Below are positions 38,828-48,153 of a stretch of 64,000 nucleotides of DNA, in pieces (position 1 is the stretch's first letter; every line of letters begins with the position of its first letter). The notes beneath the pieces are model-generated. The model searched no databases. It was not told where the DNA came from and saw only the letters and a program-made list of their open reading frames with translations. The position numbers and the translations under genes were made by a program. Location: the NCBI RefSeq assembly GCF_019733355.1, contig NZ_JAIHLQ010000032.1, positions 22,818-86,817 of the forward strand. The letters are read 5' to 3'. Source of the stretch: Pseudomonas baetica. GTDB taxonomy: Bacteria; Pseudomonadota; Gammaproteobacteria; Pseudomonadales; Pseudomonadaceae.

Positions 38828-39298
38828 TTAATTGGATTCCAATGCCAAAGCGGCACACCAAGCCTCGCCACGCGAGCCTTGGGATAAAATTTTCAGCGAA
38901 CGCCCGCTGTCTTGCGGGCTAATGGTAATGGTCAGGTCCGGCTTTGGCAAAAAGCCTGCACCTTTATCGGGCCACTCGATCAGGCACAGGGCATCGTCCT
39001 CGAAGTAATCGCGAATGCCGAGGAACTCCAGCTCTTCCGGATCGACCAGTCGATACAAGTCGAAGTGGAAGGCGCGGATGTCCCCCATCTCGTACGGTTC
39101 GACCAATGTGAAGGTCGGACTTTTTACAGCCCCGACATGCCCCAACCCACGAATAATCCCCCGGGACAGGGTCGTTTTGCCCATTCCCAGATTGCCCTCA
39201 AGAAAAATCAGGCCATGGCCTTGGGTAACGCGGGCGATCCGTGCGCCAAAGTCGCTCATGGCCTGTTCATCGGCCAGGTACAGGGTTACTTCAGACAC
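38828..39298 (-). CDS. tsaE: tRNA threonylcarbamoyladenosine biosynthesis ATPase TsaE
   Basis: The 156-aa P-loop protein (Walker A EGNLGMGKTTLSRGI, then SPTFTLVEPYE and FDLYRLVDPEELEFLG) is the ATPase partner of TsaB/TsaD in making t6A37 on ANN-decoding tRNAs. It overlaps the end of nnr by 13 bases and abuts amiB, the conserved gamma-proteobacterial order. Confidence 0.96.
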   Translation of the reverse strand: MSEVTLYLADEQAMSDFGARIARVTQGHGLIFLEGNLGMGKTTLSRGIIRGLGHVGAVKSPTFTLVEPYEMGDIRAFHFDLYRLVDPEELEFLGIRDYFEDDALCLIEWPDKGAGFLPKPDLTITISPQDSGRSLKILSQGSRGEAWCAALALESN

Positions 39299-40785
39299 GG
39301 TGCAAGCTCCTCCAACAACTGACGAATGGCTGGAATCAGATCACTGGCCGCCAGCCCACGGCCCAATTTTCCTTGTTGCGCCCCGGCGTTGGCGTGCAGC
39401 CAGACCGCCAGGCAGGCGGCATCGAAACCGCCCATGCCTTGCGCCAGCAACGCGCCGGTCAAACCTGCCAGCACATCGCCGAGTCCGGCAGTGGCCATGG
39501 CCGGATGCCCCTGGTGACACAACGCCAGACGTCCATCGGGGTGCGCGATCAGGCTGCCAGCACCTTTGAGCACCACCACTGCGGTGTATTTTTTGCTCAA
39601 TGCCAGCGCTGCTGCGGGGCGGTCGGCCTGCACCTGGGCGGTGCTGATTCCCAGCAACCGTGCAGCTTCGCCGGGATGCGGAGTGATCACGCAATCCTTG
39701 GGCAGACTGACGAAACCTCTCGCCAGCAGATTCAGCGCGTCCGCATCCCATACTTGCGGTAACGGCGCATTGGCGGCGGCTGACAATAACGCCCGGCCCC
39801 AACTCGCCTGTCCAAGCCCCGGCCCTACGACCAGCGTCGACGCCTTTTCCAGCAAGCCCATCAATTGATTGGCCGAAGAAACGCCGAGCGCCATGACTTC
39901 AGGAACGCGGGTCAGCGCCGCCGGCACATGCTCGGGGCGCGTCGCCAACGACACCATACCCGCGCCGCTGCGCAAAGCACTTTCACTGCTGAGCAGAATC
40001 GCCCCACCAAAGCCATGATCGCCGCCAACCAACAGCAAATGCCCGAAGCAACCCTTATGAGATGTCGGCTCGCGAGGGGCCAGTAGCGCAAGATTAGCTA
40101 CGTTGAGGCGCCGGGCACGGACAGCAATGTCACTGTAGATTTCAGCCGTGGCCTGCAGATCGTTGAACACCCACTTGCCGACATGATCCGCCGCGCCGCC
40201 CGTGAACAGCCCCACTTTCAAGCCAATAAACGTCACCGTGAGATCGGCACGCACGGCAACACCCAGCACTCGCCCGGTATCAGCACACAATCCCGAAGGA
40301 ATATCGACCGCCGTTACAGGCAAGCCACTGGTGTTGATCGCATTGATGGCAGAGGCATAAGGCTCACGCACTTCGCCATTCAAACCCGTGCCCAGCAAGG
40401 CATCGACAACCACTCCGCGCAACTCGCGCCGGGCACTCCAGCCCTGCACAACGACACTCTCGGCCAAAGCCTCGGCGTGCGCCTGTGCTGCGTCACCCTG
40501 CAAGCGTTGTGGGTCGCCGACCGCCAACACCTGCACCGTCCAACCGGCCCGACGCGCCAAGGCAGCGACCAGATAACCGTCGCCGGCGTTGTTGCCATGG
40601 CCGCAAAGTACTGTCAGCTCGCTGGCGGTGGGCCACTGCCGAACCAGCGAACGCCAGGTCGCATGCGCCGCGCGTTGCATCAATTCGAAGCCCGGTGTGC
40701 CGGCAGCGATCAGCCGAGCATCGAGTTCGCGCAACTGTGCGGCGCCATACAGCGCGTCGGGTAATTGATCTTTCGTATGCGGCAT
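39286..40785 (-). CDS. nnr: Bifunctional NAD(P)H-hydrate epimerase/dehydratase Nnr
   Basis: The 499-aa protein repairs hydrated NAD(P)H. The N-terminal YjeF_N epimerase half contains CGHGNNAGDGYLVAALARRA. The C-terminal ADP/ATP-dependent dehydratase half contains LVVGPGLGQ, VITPHPGEAARLLG and GLGDVLAGLTGALLAQG. I chose ATG 40785 (MPHTKDQLPDALYGAAQLRE); the open frame to 41043 overlaps the divergent queG gene and has no family similarity. It heads the nnr-tsaE-amiB-mutL-miaA-hfq-hflX-hflK-hflC run. Confidence 0.95.
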   Translation of the reverse strand: MPHTKDQLPDALYGAAQLRELDARLIAAGTPGFELMQRAAHATWRSLVRQWPTASELTVLCGHGNNAGDGYLVAALARRAGWTVQVLAVGDPQRLQGDAAQAHAEALAESVVVQGWSARRELRGVVVDALLGTGLNGEVREPYASAINAINTSGLPVTAVDIPSGLCADTGRVLGVAVRADLTVTFIGLKVGLFTGGAADHVGKWVFNDLQATAEIYSDIAVRARRLNVANLALLAPREPTSHKGCFGHLLLVGGDHGFGGAILLSSESALRSGAGMVSLATRPEHVPAALTRVPEVMALGVSSANQLMGLLEKASTLVVGPGLGQASWGRALLSAAANAPLPQVWDADALNLLARGFVSLPKDCVITPHPGEAARLLGISTAQVQADRPAAALALSKKYTAVVVLKGAGSLIAHPDGRLALCHQGHPAMATAGLGDVLAGLTGALLAQGMGGFDAACLAVWLHANAGAQQGKLGRGLAASDLIPAIRQLLEELAPCLK

Positions 40786-40848
40786 GCGTCTTCGGGCTCC
40801 GATGTCTGGCAGAATTATACGCACCTCAGCTCCGGTTTCTCTCGCCTC

Positions 40849-41961
40849 ATGTCCGCCATTACCACAGACCTGCCCGCCCTCGCCCAATCCATCAAGGAAT
40901 GGGGCCGCGAGTTGGGCTTCCAACAAGTCGGCATCAGCGGCCTGAACCTGGCCGAGCATGAGCAGCACCTGCAGCGCTGGCTCGAAGCCGGCTACCACGG
41001 CGAAATGGACTACATGGGCGCCCACGGCAGCAAACGCTCGCACCCCGAAGAGCTGGTACCGGGCACTTTACGCGTGGTTTCCCTGCGCATGGACTACCTG
41101 CCGGGCGATACCGAGATGGCCAAACGTCTGGCCCAACCGGAGAAAGCCTACGTGTCGCGTTATGCCTTGGGCCGCGATTACCACAAATTGATCCGTAAAC
41201 GCGTTCAACAATTGGCAGACAAGATTCAGTCCGAGATCGGCCCGTTCGGTTTCCGTGCGTTTGTCGACAGTGCCCCGGTGCTGGAGAAAGCCATTGCCGA
41301 ACAGGCCGGACTGGGCTGGATCGGAAAAAACACACTGGTGCTGAACCGCAAGGCCGGCAGCTATTTCTTTTTGAGCGAACTGTTCGTCGACCTGCCGCTG
41401 CCGGTGGACGAGCCATACAGCACCGAACATTGCGGGCGCTGCACCGCGTGCCTCGATATCTGCCCAACCAATGCCTTCGTCGGCCCCTACGTGCTGGACG
41501 CGCGTCGCTGTATTTCCTACCTGACCATCGAACTGAAAAGCGCCATTCCAGAAGACCTGCGCCCGCTGATCGGCAATCGCGTATTTGGCTGTGATGACTG
41601 CCAGATCGTCTGCCCGTGGAACCGCTTCGCCAAGCCCTCCGGGGAAAGCGATTTCAAGCCAAGGCACAACCTCGACAACGCCGAATTGGCCGAGCTGTTT
41701 CTGTGGGATGAAGAGAAGTTTTTGAGCAACACCGAAGGTTCGCCGTTGCGGCGAGCGGGGTACGAGCGTTGGCTGCGCAATCTGGCCGTGGGGCTGGGCA
41801 ATGCGCCCTCAACGATTGCGGTGCTGGAAGCGTTGAAGGCGCGACGGGATTATCCGTCAGAGTTGGTCAGAGAGCATGTGGCGTGGGCGCTGGAACAGCA
41901 TGCCCGACCTGTGCACGCAGAACCGGCCAGTAAAGTGCTCAAATCCTGGCCGGGACATTGA
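40849..41961 (+). CDS. queG: Epoxyqueuosine reductase QueG
   Basis: The 370-aa enzyme does the last step of queuosine synthesis, reducing epoxyqueuosine in tRNA with cobalamin and two 4Fe-4S clusters. The cysteine sets are visible in HCGRCTACLDICPTNAF and, further on, CDDCQIVCPWNRF. A HEAT-like tail follows. ATG 40849 (MSAITTDLPALAQSIKEWGR) is preferred over the upstream frame start. It is divergent from nnr, with only 63 bp between the start codons, so the promoters overlap; a -10-like AATTATAC lies at about 40812-40819. Confidence 0.95.
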   Translation: MSAITTDLPALAQSIKEWGRELGFQQVGISGLNLAEHEQHLQRWLEAGYHGEMDYMGAHGSKRSHPEELVPGTLRVVSLRMDYLPGDTEMAKRLAQPEKAYVSRYALGRDYHKLIRKRVQQLADKIQSEIGPFGFRAFVDSAPVLEKAIAEQAGLGWIGKNTLVLNRKAGSYFFLSELFVDLPLPVDEPYSTEHCGRCTACLDICPTNAFVGPYVLDARRCISYLTIELKSAIPEDLRPLIGNRVFGCDDCQIVCPWNRFAKPSGESDFKPRHNLDNAELAELFLWDEEKFLSNTEGSPLRRAGYERWLRNLAVGLGNAPSTIAVLEALKARRDYPSELVREHVAWALEQHARPVHAEPASKVLKSWPGH

Positions 41962-42006
41962 GGCTCTCGGCTCATGCTTAACACTGCCTCGCCGCGTTAT
42001 TTATGT

Positions 42007-45000
42007 TTATTTTTTTTCGTTGTAGTGGCCACCCAGCTGTTTGATGGTGACAATCCTGTCCTTCGCATTTTCAGTGAGATATACGCGATCACCCTTCGAC
42101 AAATAAAGATGCATCAACTTGGACGATGAACCGGATGGACCTTTCAACGGCGTGTATTCGGCGTGAACGAGCGTGGCAGCGGAGGTCGGAGAGTTACCCG
42201 CCTCAATGTGCTGCATGAATATCTCGGCCCTCGCCTCCGAGGCCTCCCGCGCCTCTATCTTGAGAAGATTCATCTTGTCTTTGGGCCTGACCAATGTCCA
42301 TTTCTGTTCGACCTCTTCCTCAACCCGCGCGGTGGCTTTCGCAGACTGGGCTTTTGCCGCAGCCTTGGCGCCTTTTCCTTTGGCAAAAGCTTTGGCCGCT
42401 TTACCCGCACCTCGTGAACTAAGCCCTGACTGAAAGGCTGAAGCCAGCTTCCTGCCCGCGTTGACAGCAGCCTTGGCTCCGGCCGCCAGACCGGTACCCA
42501 GCGAAGCCAAGCCTAGCCCAGCACTGATCCAGCCCAATGCCTCTCCTGCTGAAGAATCCGGTGCATAGTGATCGACCAATTCGCTGGCGATACCCGCCAA
42601 ACCTGAAGCAACGGTCAGCCCCAGCGCCGCCGCCGCCCATGGCGTTGCAGCGCCCGCCGACAGCACGCTGGCAACAATCCCGAGAACACTGAGTCCGACT
42701 CCCGCGATCAATTGCCAGGATATATGCCCGGTGGGGTCAACCCGATTGACAGGATCGCCCAGACAATAAGCGTAGGCATTCAATCCGCCGTCACCGAATG
42801 GACTCATGCTGTCGGGACTGAGAAAACGCATCAGTGTCGGGCTATAGGCTCTGTAACCGTTGCCCAGCAGATAAAGGCCGGTTGCCCGGTCCATTGGCTC
42901 GCCGTTGAACCCCGCCAGACTGAACACCCCACCCTCGGCGGGACGATGCCCATAAGGGCTGTAAGCGCAATCGGTCAGTTGTTCTTCACCCAGTTCTGCC
43001 AACACACTTTGCTGCTGATCGGTGCCGAACAACTGCGTTTCAGCGTTCAATCCGAATTGTTGCTGGCCCACCAGCAATCCACCGTGACGCACAACACTGG
43101 ATGAGCTTTTACCACTGACTTCATGGGTGACCCGGCCTTCGTGGTAATAACGCTGGGCAGTTGCCGTATTCGGTTGCGACAGTTCAACCAGGTGGTCGAA
43201 ACCGTCGTAATGGTAGCCACGAATAACTGAACCTCCTGCACTGCTCAGTTGCTCCAGACGTCCAAACGCGTCATAGGCCAGGTTTCGCGCCTGGTCATCC
43301 TTGATCATCCTGCCGTTGGCGTCGTATTCCAGGGTCACGGCCGGTGGATAGTCGACATGTGAATGTTTGACTGCGCTGACTTGTACAGGGTCCGGATTGT
43401 CGTAACTGAAGGTGGTCAGGTTCACACCCATTGGGAACCGCGTCTGTACGGTGAGAAGGTTATCCAGCGCATCGAATGTGAACGTCTGCTGACCAATCTC
43501 TTTGCCGTACGGGTCCCGGGGCTTTTGGGTGCCGGCACAGTCGTACTGGATCAGACGCCCACGCACATCGTAGACAAATTGCTCATCGCGCAACACTTGC
43601 GTACCACGCCTGGACACTTTCTGCGCCAGTTTGCCGGCGAGCGTATAAGTAGACGCCAGCGTTTGGTCGGGCTGGCCCTTCACCTCGAACGTACGGCAGA
43701 TTTCACGACCGATATCATCATAGGTAAACCGCGTGATCATTTGACGCTTGATCGACGTCTCTTCGGTCTTCGTCCATTCCAGCATCCCCGTCTGGATGTT
43801 GTAGTGGAATTCGGTTTTCAGCGACCCCTGCAAGGTTGATTGCAAGCGGCCGTGGTCATCGTATTCGGATCGGCGTTCGGATCCGAGTACATCGACGTAG
43901 GTGATCGGTCGCCCCTCCAGGGAATAGGTAAAGGAGGTTGCTTTACTGATAGCGCCGTAGGTCGTCGTTTCGGATTTGACGCGACCGGAAGGGTAATACG
44001 TAAAACGACGCTCTCCGCCATTTTCGATACAGGTCAAGGGATGGCCGTTGACGGGGTCGTAAGTCAGGGTCGTGAGCAATGCCCCCGCCTTGCGCTCAGT
44101 CAGTAAACCGCCCATATCGCGCAAATACGTGAATTCGATTTTCTTGCCGTCAGCGCTCTTGTACCACTGCGGCTGGCTGAAACCTGCTTCATAACCGGCC
44201 TCGGACTTGCGTCCGCCTACTGTACTTTCCGTCAGGCGATTTAACCCATCATAGGTTTGCTGGCCCAACACTTTGCCATCGACCTGAATGCCGACCGGTA
44301 GCGCTTCGTCACTGTGATCGGCGTAGTCGGTTACCACCTCGCTGGCGTCGGGCAGGACACTGCGAATCATCCGGTCAAAAACGTCGTACTCATATCGAGT
44401 GGTATTGCCGGCCGGATCGGTCTGGCTGGTTGTACGCCCGAATCCGTCATAGGTGTAATCGGTTTTGCCGAGACTCTTGCTCTTCAGATTGAAGCTCTCG
44501 ACACTCAGCGGTTTACCAAATTCGTTGAAGAGGGTAACGGTCTTGCCCATCCCCTGAAGCCAATACGTTTGCTGGCGAACGACCGGATCAGCCTCGCTAT
44601 GTTCGACACGCCCATCGGCATGGAACGTCTTGCAGACTTGGCCCCAGTTATCGAATTCGTAGCGGGTGATCACCGGATAAGGCTTGCCATCGCGCCAATC
44701 GGTCAGCGTCACTTCTACCTTGTGACCCGCCGAATCATGAAGGGCGCAATAAAGAGTGCGAGACGCAATGAGCCCATCCTCGTCCGGACGGTCGCAGTCC
44801 TTTTCCTGAACGGCAATCACTCGTTCCAGGCCGTCATAGGTCACTCTTTGTTCGCCGCCGGCGGGATCCTTGGTGATCATCGTGGCCGGCTGTTGTTTGC
44901 TGGCGGCCAAAAAGGCCCACCTGGTAGCGGCCGCGTAGGGGGTGCCGGGGGCAACCGTTTTGCACACTGCTCGGCCGATCGCGTCGTACTCATGTTCGAT

Positions 45001-46740
45001 GTGCTCGCCATCGGTACCGATTTCTGACACCTGCAGTCCAGTGAGCGTCGAGAGCACGGCCTCACGGGTCTGCAGCGAGCCATCAAAGCCGCGCGTGCTG
45101 GACTTCACCCGCAGCCTGATACCCTCAAGCTCATAGGAAAATTCCGTGCAGGTCTTTTTATCGTTACGGGTAATGCTTTGCTCTTTCATGGCCCCGTGCT
45201 TGAGCGGGTCCCTTGGCGTATTCAGGTAATTTCTTTCGGTTTTCGAGCGCAGGATCTCAACCCCCTCCACGAGCTCGAAATAACGCTCTTCAACCGGTAA
45301 GACAGATGCCAGTTCCGCGCCTTCCAGCGCAGGATGCAGCGCATAGTCGTAGTACGTGACAGACGAGGCGCCACTCGCGGCCGCAGCGCTGACCGTTCTC
45401 TTTTTCTGGAACCTGGTGAAACCCAGCGGATCCTCCGGGCAGTTGTCCCCACCGCTGGCAGGATAAAACTCAGACAAAGTCGTCACCCCACTCGGCTCGA
45501 CATGTTTGAGCAGGTTGCCTTCGCCGTCGAACTCGGTGACGGTGGTTTCCTCGCGCTTCTGTTGGGTGCGCCGATCGAAATAAGTCACCGTCTGAACCTT
45601 CGGCATGCGGAACTGAGCCGGCTGCTCATTGAACAGCTTGGTGACAGAACAATGATACTCAGTGGCGATTGTGGTCTGGGCATTGCCACATGTCGTGACC
45701 TCTGCGACCAGCAAATGGAATTTGTTGTAGGTACGGTTAATCCGGGTGTGTACCTTGCCGTTGACCACTAATTTCTCGTCCGAGGTGTAGACGTAGTGGT
45801 CGGGCGCCAAGTAGAGAGGGTCTATGTCATTGTCCCTGGCCGGGATGAGGCCCTGCCCGAGAAAATTATGGTCGGAATACGTGTATGCCTTGCAGAGCCT
45901 AGGTTGGCGGCGGCCTGGGTAAATATCGTGAGCGATGACAAACGGCAGTGTCTGCTCCACGCCATTTACGAAGCGGTGACCTTGACGCTTGTAGCGAATG
46001 ATTTCTACGCCGCGCAATGGATTGGCGACGCGGCACAGATAGCTGGCCTCATCAATGACTTCATATTCCAGATCCCAACCTTTGCCGAGCGGAAGCTCGA
46101 TTGCCGTTACCCGACTATTTTTCAAGATCAGGTTGTAGTCGGAACGGGACGAGGTATCGGGATGCCGGGTCAATGTCACCTGACCTGCCTTGCGCGTAAT
46201 CCTCAACAGGCATCTCTTGGCGTCACAGACTTCGGTCAACATGGCAACCTGATTGAAAATCTCATGCTTGAGCGTGATGCTCACACCGTTCGCGGCGACG
46301 ATTTTTTCTGCTACCGCGACGTGAGTGCCGGCCTGAACTTTAAGCAATTCACGCCGACCATCCCGGTATCGGACCTCATAGCGCCCTGCCCCCGTCACCC
46401 GTACCTTGGCGGTTTGCAGTTTCATTTCCTTGAACTTCAGGCCGGCAGACGTCTCGACAGCCTTGTAGCGCTCACCGTTGGACAACGTCATGACTTTGCT
46501 GCGCACGTCATACTGGGTCATGGCCAAAGACCAGCCAAGGCCGAAACCGGCATCCACCTGATTGAGCGGGTTGAAACCCAGTGAAAGTGCAACCTCAGGG
46601 CCATTGAGATCCGCCGAACACAACTTGCCTAACGAAAAGGCGCACGTATACATGCCCGTGCGGGGGTCAACGCCACCGGAAACAAACTCACCAAAATTGA
46701 ATGCATTTGAGTGAACAGCGGAAGATGAATTACTTTTCAT
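42007..46740 (-). CDS. RHS/YD-repeat protein with variable C-terminal tip
   Basis: This 1577-aa protein has an N-terminal region GEFVSGGVDPRTGMYTCAFS typical of Pseudomonas RHS proteins of the insecticidal-toxin (SepC/TccC-like) type. Many YD repeats follow (YDGFGRTTSQTDPAGNTTRY, YDVFDRMIRSVLPDASEVVT), then the RHS core (GLYLLGNGYRAYSPTLMRFL to NRVDPTGH) ending near residue 1337. The last ~240 residues vary: hydrophobic Gly/Ala segments (ISWQLIAGVGLSVLGIVASV), a lysine/alanine-rich linker and a ~95-aa polar tip ending DRIVTIKQLGGHYNEKK. RHS shells autocleave and release the tip, usually a toxin; I cannot name this tip. Only 45 bp separate its stop from queG, so no downstream immunity gene fits. 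Confidence 0.88.
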   Translation of the reverse strand: MKSNSSSAVHSNAFNFGEFVSGGVDPRTGMYTCAFSLGKLCSADLNGPEVALSLGFNPLNQVDAGFGLGWSLAMTQYDVRSKVMTLSNGERYKAVETSAGLKFKEMKLQTAKVRVTGAGRYEVRYRDGRRELLKVQAGTHVAVAEKIVAANGVSITLKHEIFNQVAMLTEVCDAKRCLLRITRKAGQVTLTRHPDTSSRSDYNLILKNSRVTAIELPLGKGWDLEYEVIDEASYLCRVANPLRGVEIIRYKRQGHRFVNGVEQTLPFVIAHDIYPGRRQPRLCKAYTYSDHNFLGQGLIPARDNDIDPLYLAPDHYVYTSDEKLVVNGKVHTRINRTYNKFHLLVAEVTTCGNAQTTIATEYHCSVTKLFNEQPAQFRMPKVQTVTYFDRRTQQKREETTVTEFDGEGNLLKHVEPSGVTTLSEFYPASGGDNCPEDPLGFTRFQKKRTVSAAAASGASSVTYYDYALHPALEGAELASVLPVEERYFELVEGVEILRSKTERNYLNTPRDPLKHGAMKEQSITRNDKKTCTEFSYELEGIRLRVKSSTRGFDGSLQTREAVLSTLTGLQVSEIGTDGEHIEHEYDAIGRAVCKTVAPGTPYAAATRWAFLAASKQQPATMITKDPAGGEQRVTYDGLERVIAVQEKDCDRPDEDGLIASRTLYCALHDSAGHKVEVTLTDWRDGKPYPVITRYEFDNWGQVCKTFHADGRVEHSEADPVVRQQTYWLQGMGKTVTLFNEFGKPLSVESFNLKSKSLGKTDYTYDGFGRTTSQTDPAGNTTRYEYDVFDRMIRSVLPDASEVVTDYADHSDEALPVGIQVDGKVLGQQTYDGLNRLTESTVGGRKSEAGYEAGFSQPQWYKSADGKKIEFTYLRDMGGLLTERKAGALLTTLTYDPVNGHPLTCIENGGERRFTYYPSGRVKSETTTYGAISKATSFTYSLEGRPITYVDVLGSERRSEYDDHGRLQSTLQGSLKTEFHYNIQTGMLEWTKTEETSIKRQMITRFTYDDIGREICRTFEVKGQPDQTLASTYTLAGKLAQKVSRRGTQVLRDEQFVYDVRGRLIQYDCAGTQKPRDPYGKEIGQQTFTFDALDNLLTVQTRFPMGVNLTTFSYDNPDPVQVSAVKHSHVDYPPAVTLEYDANGRMIKDDQARNLAYDAFGRLEQLSSAGGSVIRGYHYDGFDHLVELSQPNTATAQRYYHEGRVTHEVSGKSSSSVVRHGGLLVGQQQFGLNAETQLFGTDQQQSVLAELGEEQLTDCAYSPYGHRPAEGGVFSLAGFNGEPMDRATGLYLLGNGYRAYSPTLMRFLSPDSMSPFGDGGLNAYAYCLGDPVNRVDPTGHISWQLIAGVGLSVLGIVASVLSAGAATPWAAAALGLTVASGLAGIASELVDHYAPDSSAGEALGWISAGLGLASLGTGLAAGAKAAVNAGRKLASAFQSGLSSRGAGKAAKAFAKGKGAKAAAKAQSAKATARVEEEVEQKWTLVRPKDKMNLLKIEAREASEARAEIFMQHIEAGNSPTSAATLVHAEYTPLKGPSGSSSKLMHLYLSKGDRVYLTENAKDRIVTIKQLGGHYNEKK

Positions 46741-46819
46741 TGAAAACGTCCTTTATTTCCAAATTCAGATATTGGCAAATCAGGTTGGCCAGCGAAAACT
46801 CGCTGGCCATGTATCGAAA

Positions 46820-47806
46820 TCAGACAAGCTGTTTCATTGACCGCTTGGATTCACCCAGAATAAAAGTACGTTGTTCTTTATCACCATCAATACTAAGCCG
46901 GTGTTCCGAACCGAACTCATCGACCACTGCAAACTCGAATGCGCTTTCATTTTCCCGCGCCACTTGCAGGTCCGCGGAAACATACTGAACAAGCGTCAAC
47001 TGCCCAGGCACTTTATTAATAGGTACGGTTATGTAACCGAGAGGGCTGCGAAACGTTGTTTTCAGCCCATAAACCGGCGCCATATAACCATAAAAACATC
47101 TGCGACCATCCTGTGTGTCGGGAATATTGCCGGACACATACACCTGCACCGCATTTTCGGAATCATAAGGGTCAAGTTTCACCTCGCTGCTATACCAGTC
47201 AAGGAGATGAATTTGCCGGCCCTCCGCTTGCAGAGCAATATGATAATGCTGGACCCAGTCATATTGGGCTCGCTGCTGTTTCTGATCATATTGACTCAAT
47301 GAAAAACTGCTCAGCGGATACTCTTTTGGCGGAATCGCCTCCAGCGTCACACTGCTGTCAAAGCCGATTCCATTACTTCGCAACACCCCTTCGTCCATGA
47401 CGATTTCGGCAGCGACTTCCATGACTCCGGGCCTGGAGGCGGAAACCCAAAACTCAAAAATTTGTACCGGATCAGAAACGTCACTTTTGCGATTGTCATT
47501 AACACGCGGAATTTCTGTAGCCCGCGGTGCCCCGCCCGACATTTCGTGGGCATAGCGATTTTCCTGCACGGATACGCTCCAGTCACCTTCAAGAGGTCGA
47601 GCGCCGTTATAGGCAATCAGCCGCAGTGTTTGTAATGCGGGATGCCCATACAGTGAGGCGCCGTCGCCATTGTTATCGACACCGTGTAAAAGCACCAATA
47701 CGCGTACTTGCATGCGACCGTTGGCGTAAAGAACCTTATGTTGACCAGACCGTGTGGAGTCGGTTTTCACCTCAATACGGGAAATACTAAGTTGCTCATC
47801 GAACAT
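46820..47806 (-). CDS. Unknown 328-aa protein upstream of the RHS gene
   Basis: I do not recognise this protein. It is soluble, with no signal peptide or membrane helix, and its alternating hydrophobic pattern suggests beta-rich domains (VLVLLHGVDNNGDGASLYGH, GIGFDSSVTLEAIPPKEYPL, GYITVPINKVPGQLTLVQYV). It lies 79 bp upstream of the RHS gene on the same strand, so the two are probably co-transcribed. Possible roles are a chaperone, adaptor or structural partner of the RHS shell; nothing in the sequence decides. GC is lower than in the neighbouring core genes, which suggests acquisition. Confidence 0.7.
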   Translation of the reverse strand: MFDEQLSISRIEVKTDSTRSGQHKVLYANGRMQVRVLVLLHGVDNNGDGASLYGHPALQTLRLIAYNGARPLEGDWSVSVQENRYAHEMSGGAPRATEIPRVNDNRKSDVSDPVQIFEFWVSASRPGVMEVAAEIVMDEGVLRSNGIGFDSSVTLEAIPPKEYPLSSFSLSQYDQKQQRAQYDWVQHYHIALQAEGRQIHLLDWYSSEVKLDPYDSENAVQVYVSGNIPDTQDGRRCFYGYMAPVYGLKTTFRSPLGYITVPINKVPGQLTLVQYVSADLQVARENESAFEFAVVDEFGSEHRLSIDGDKEQRTFILGESKRSMKQLV

Positions 47807-48153
47807 TCAATAACACCTTGGCTAATTAATAAGTTTCGCCTCCCTCAGGACGCGCCGATGCATTGAGGCACGACACTAAAAACAATAAAAGCCGGGACAT
47901 TCGACAAATTAAAACCAAGGAAATACCTGAACATAAAAACCCACAACACACACAAACTCTCAAACATTCGAAAAAATCAGATTTCATGTCATCCGATTGA
48001 ACATCACGCCTGCCGGCCCTTTAATTCCGGCCTTGCCAGATGTTCCTCCCCTCCTGATCAGGGCCATACCAAAAGCAGAAGGGGAGTCAACGCGTTATTT
48101 ATATTTATCAGACTATGTTAGACCTGCAAGAAAACCGTTACTTCCACCAACAT
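47807..48153. other. AT-rich intergenic region in accessory island
   Basis: This region is clearly AT-richer than the flanking core genes. It should hold the promoter for the 328-aa/RHS pair. A weak inverted repeat GCCGG...CCGGC lies near 48012-48031. No credible gene is present. Confidence 0.5.
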
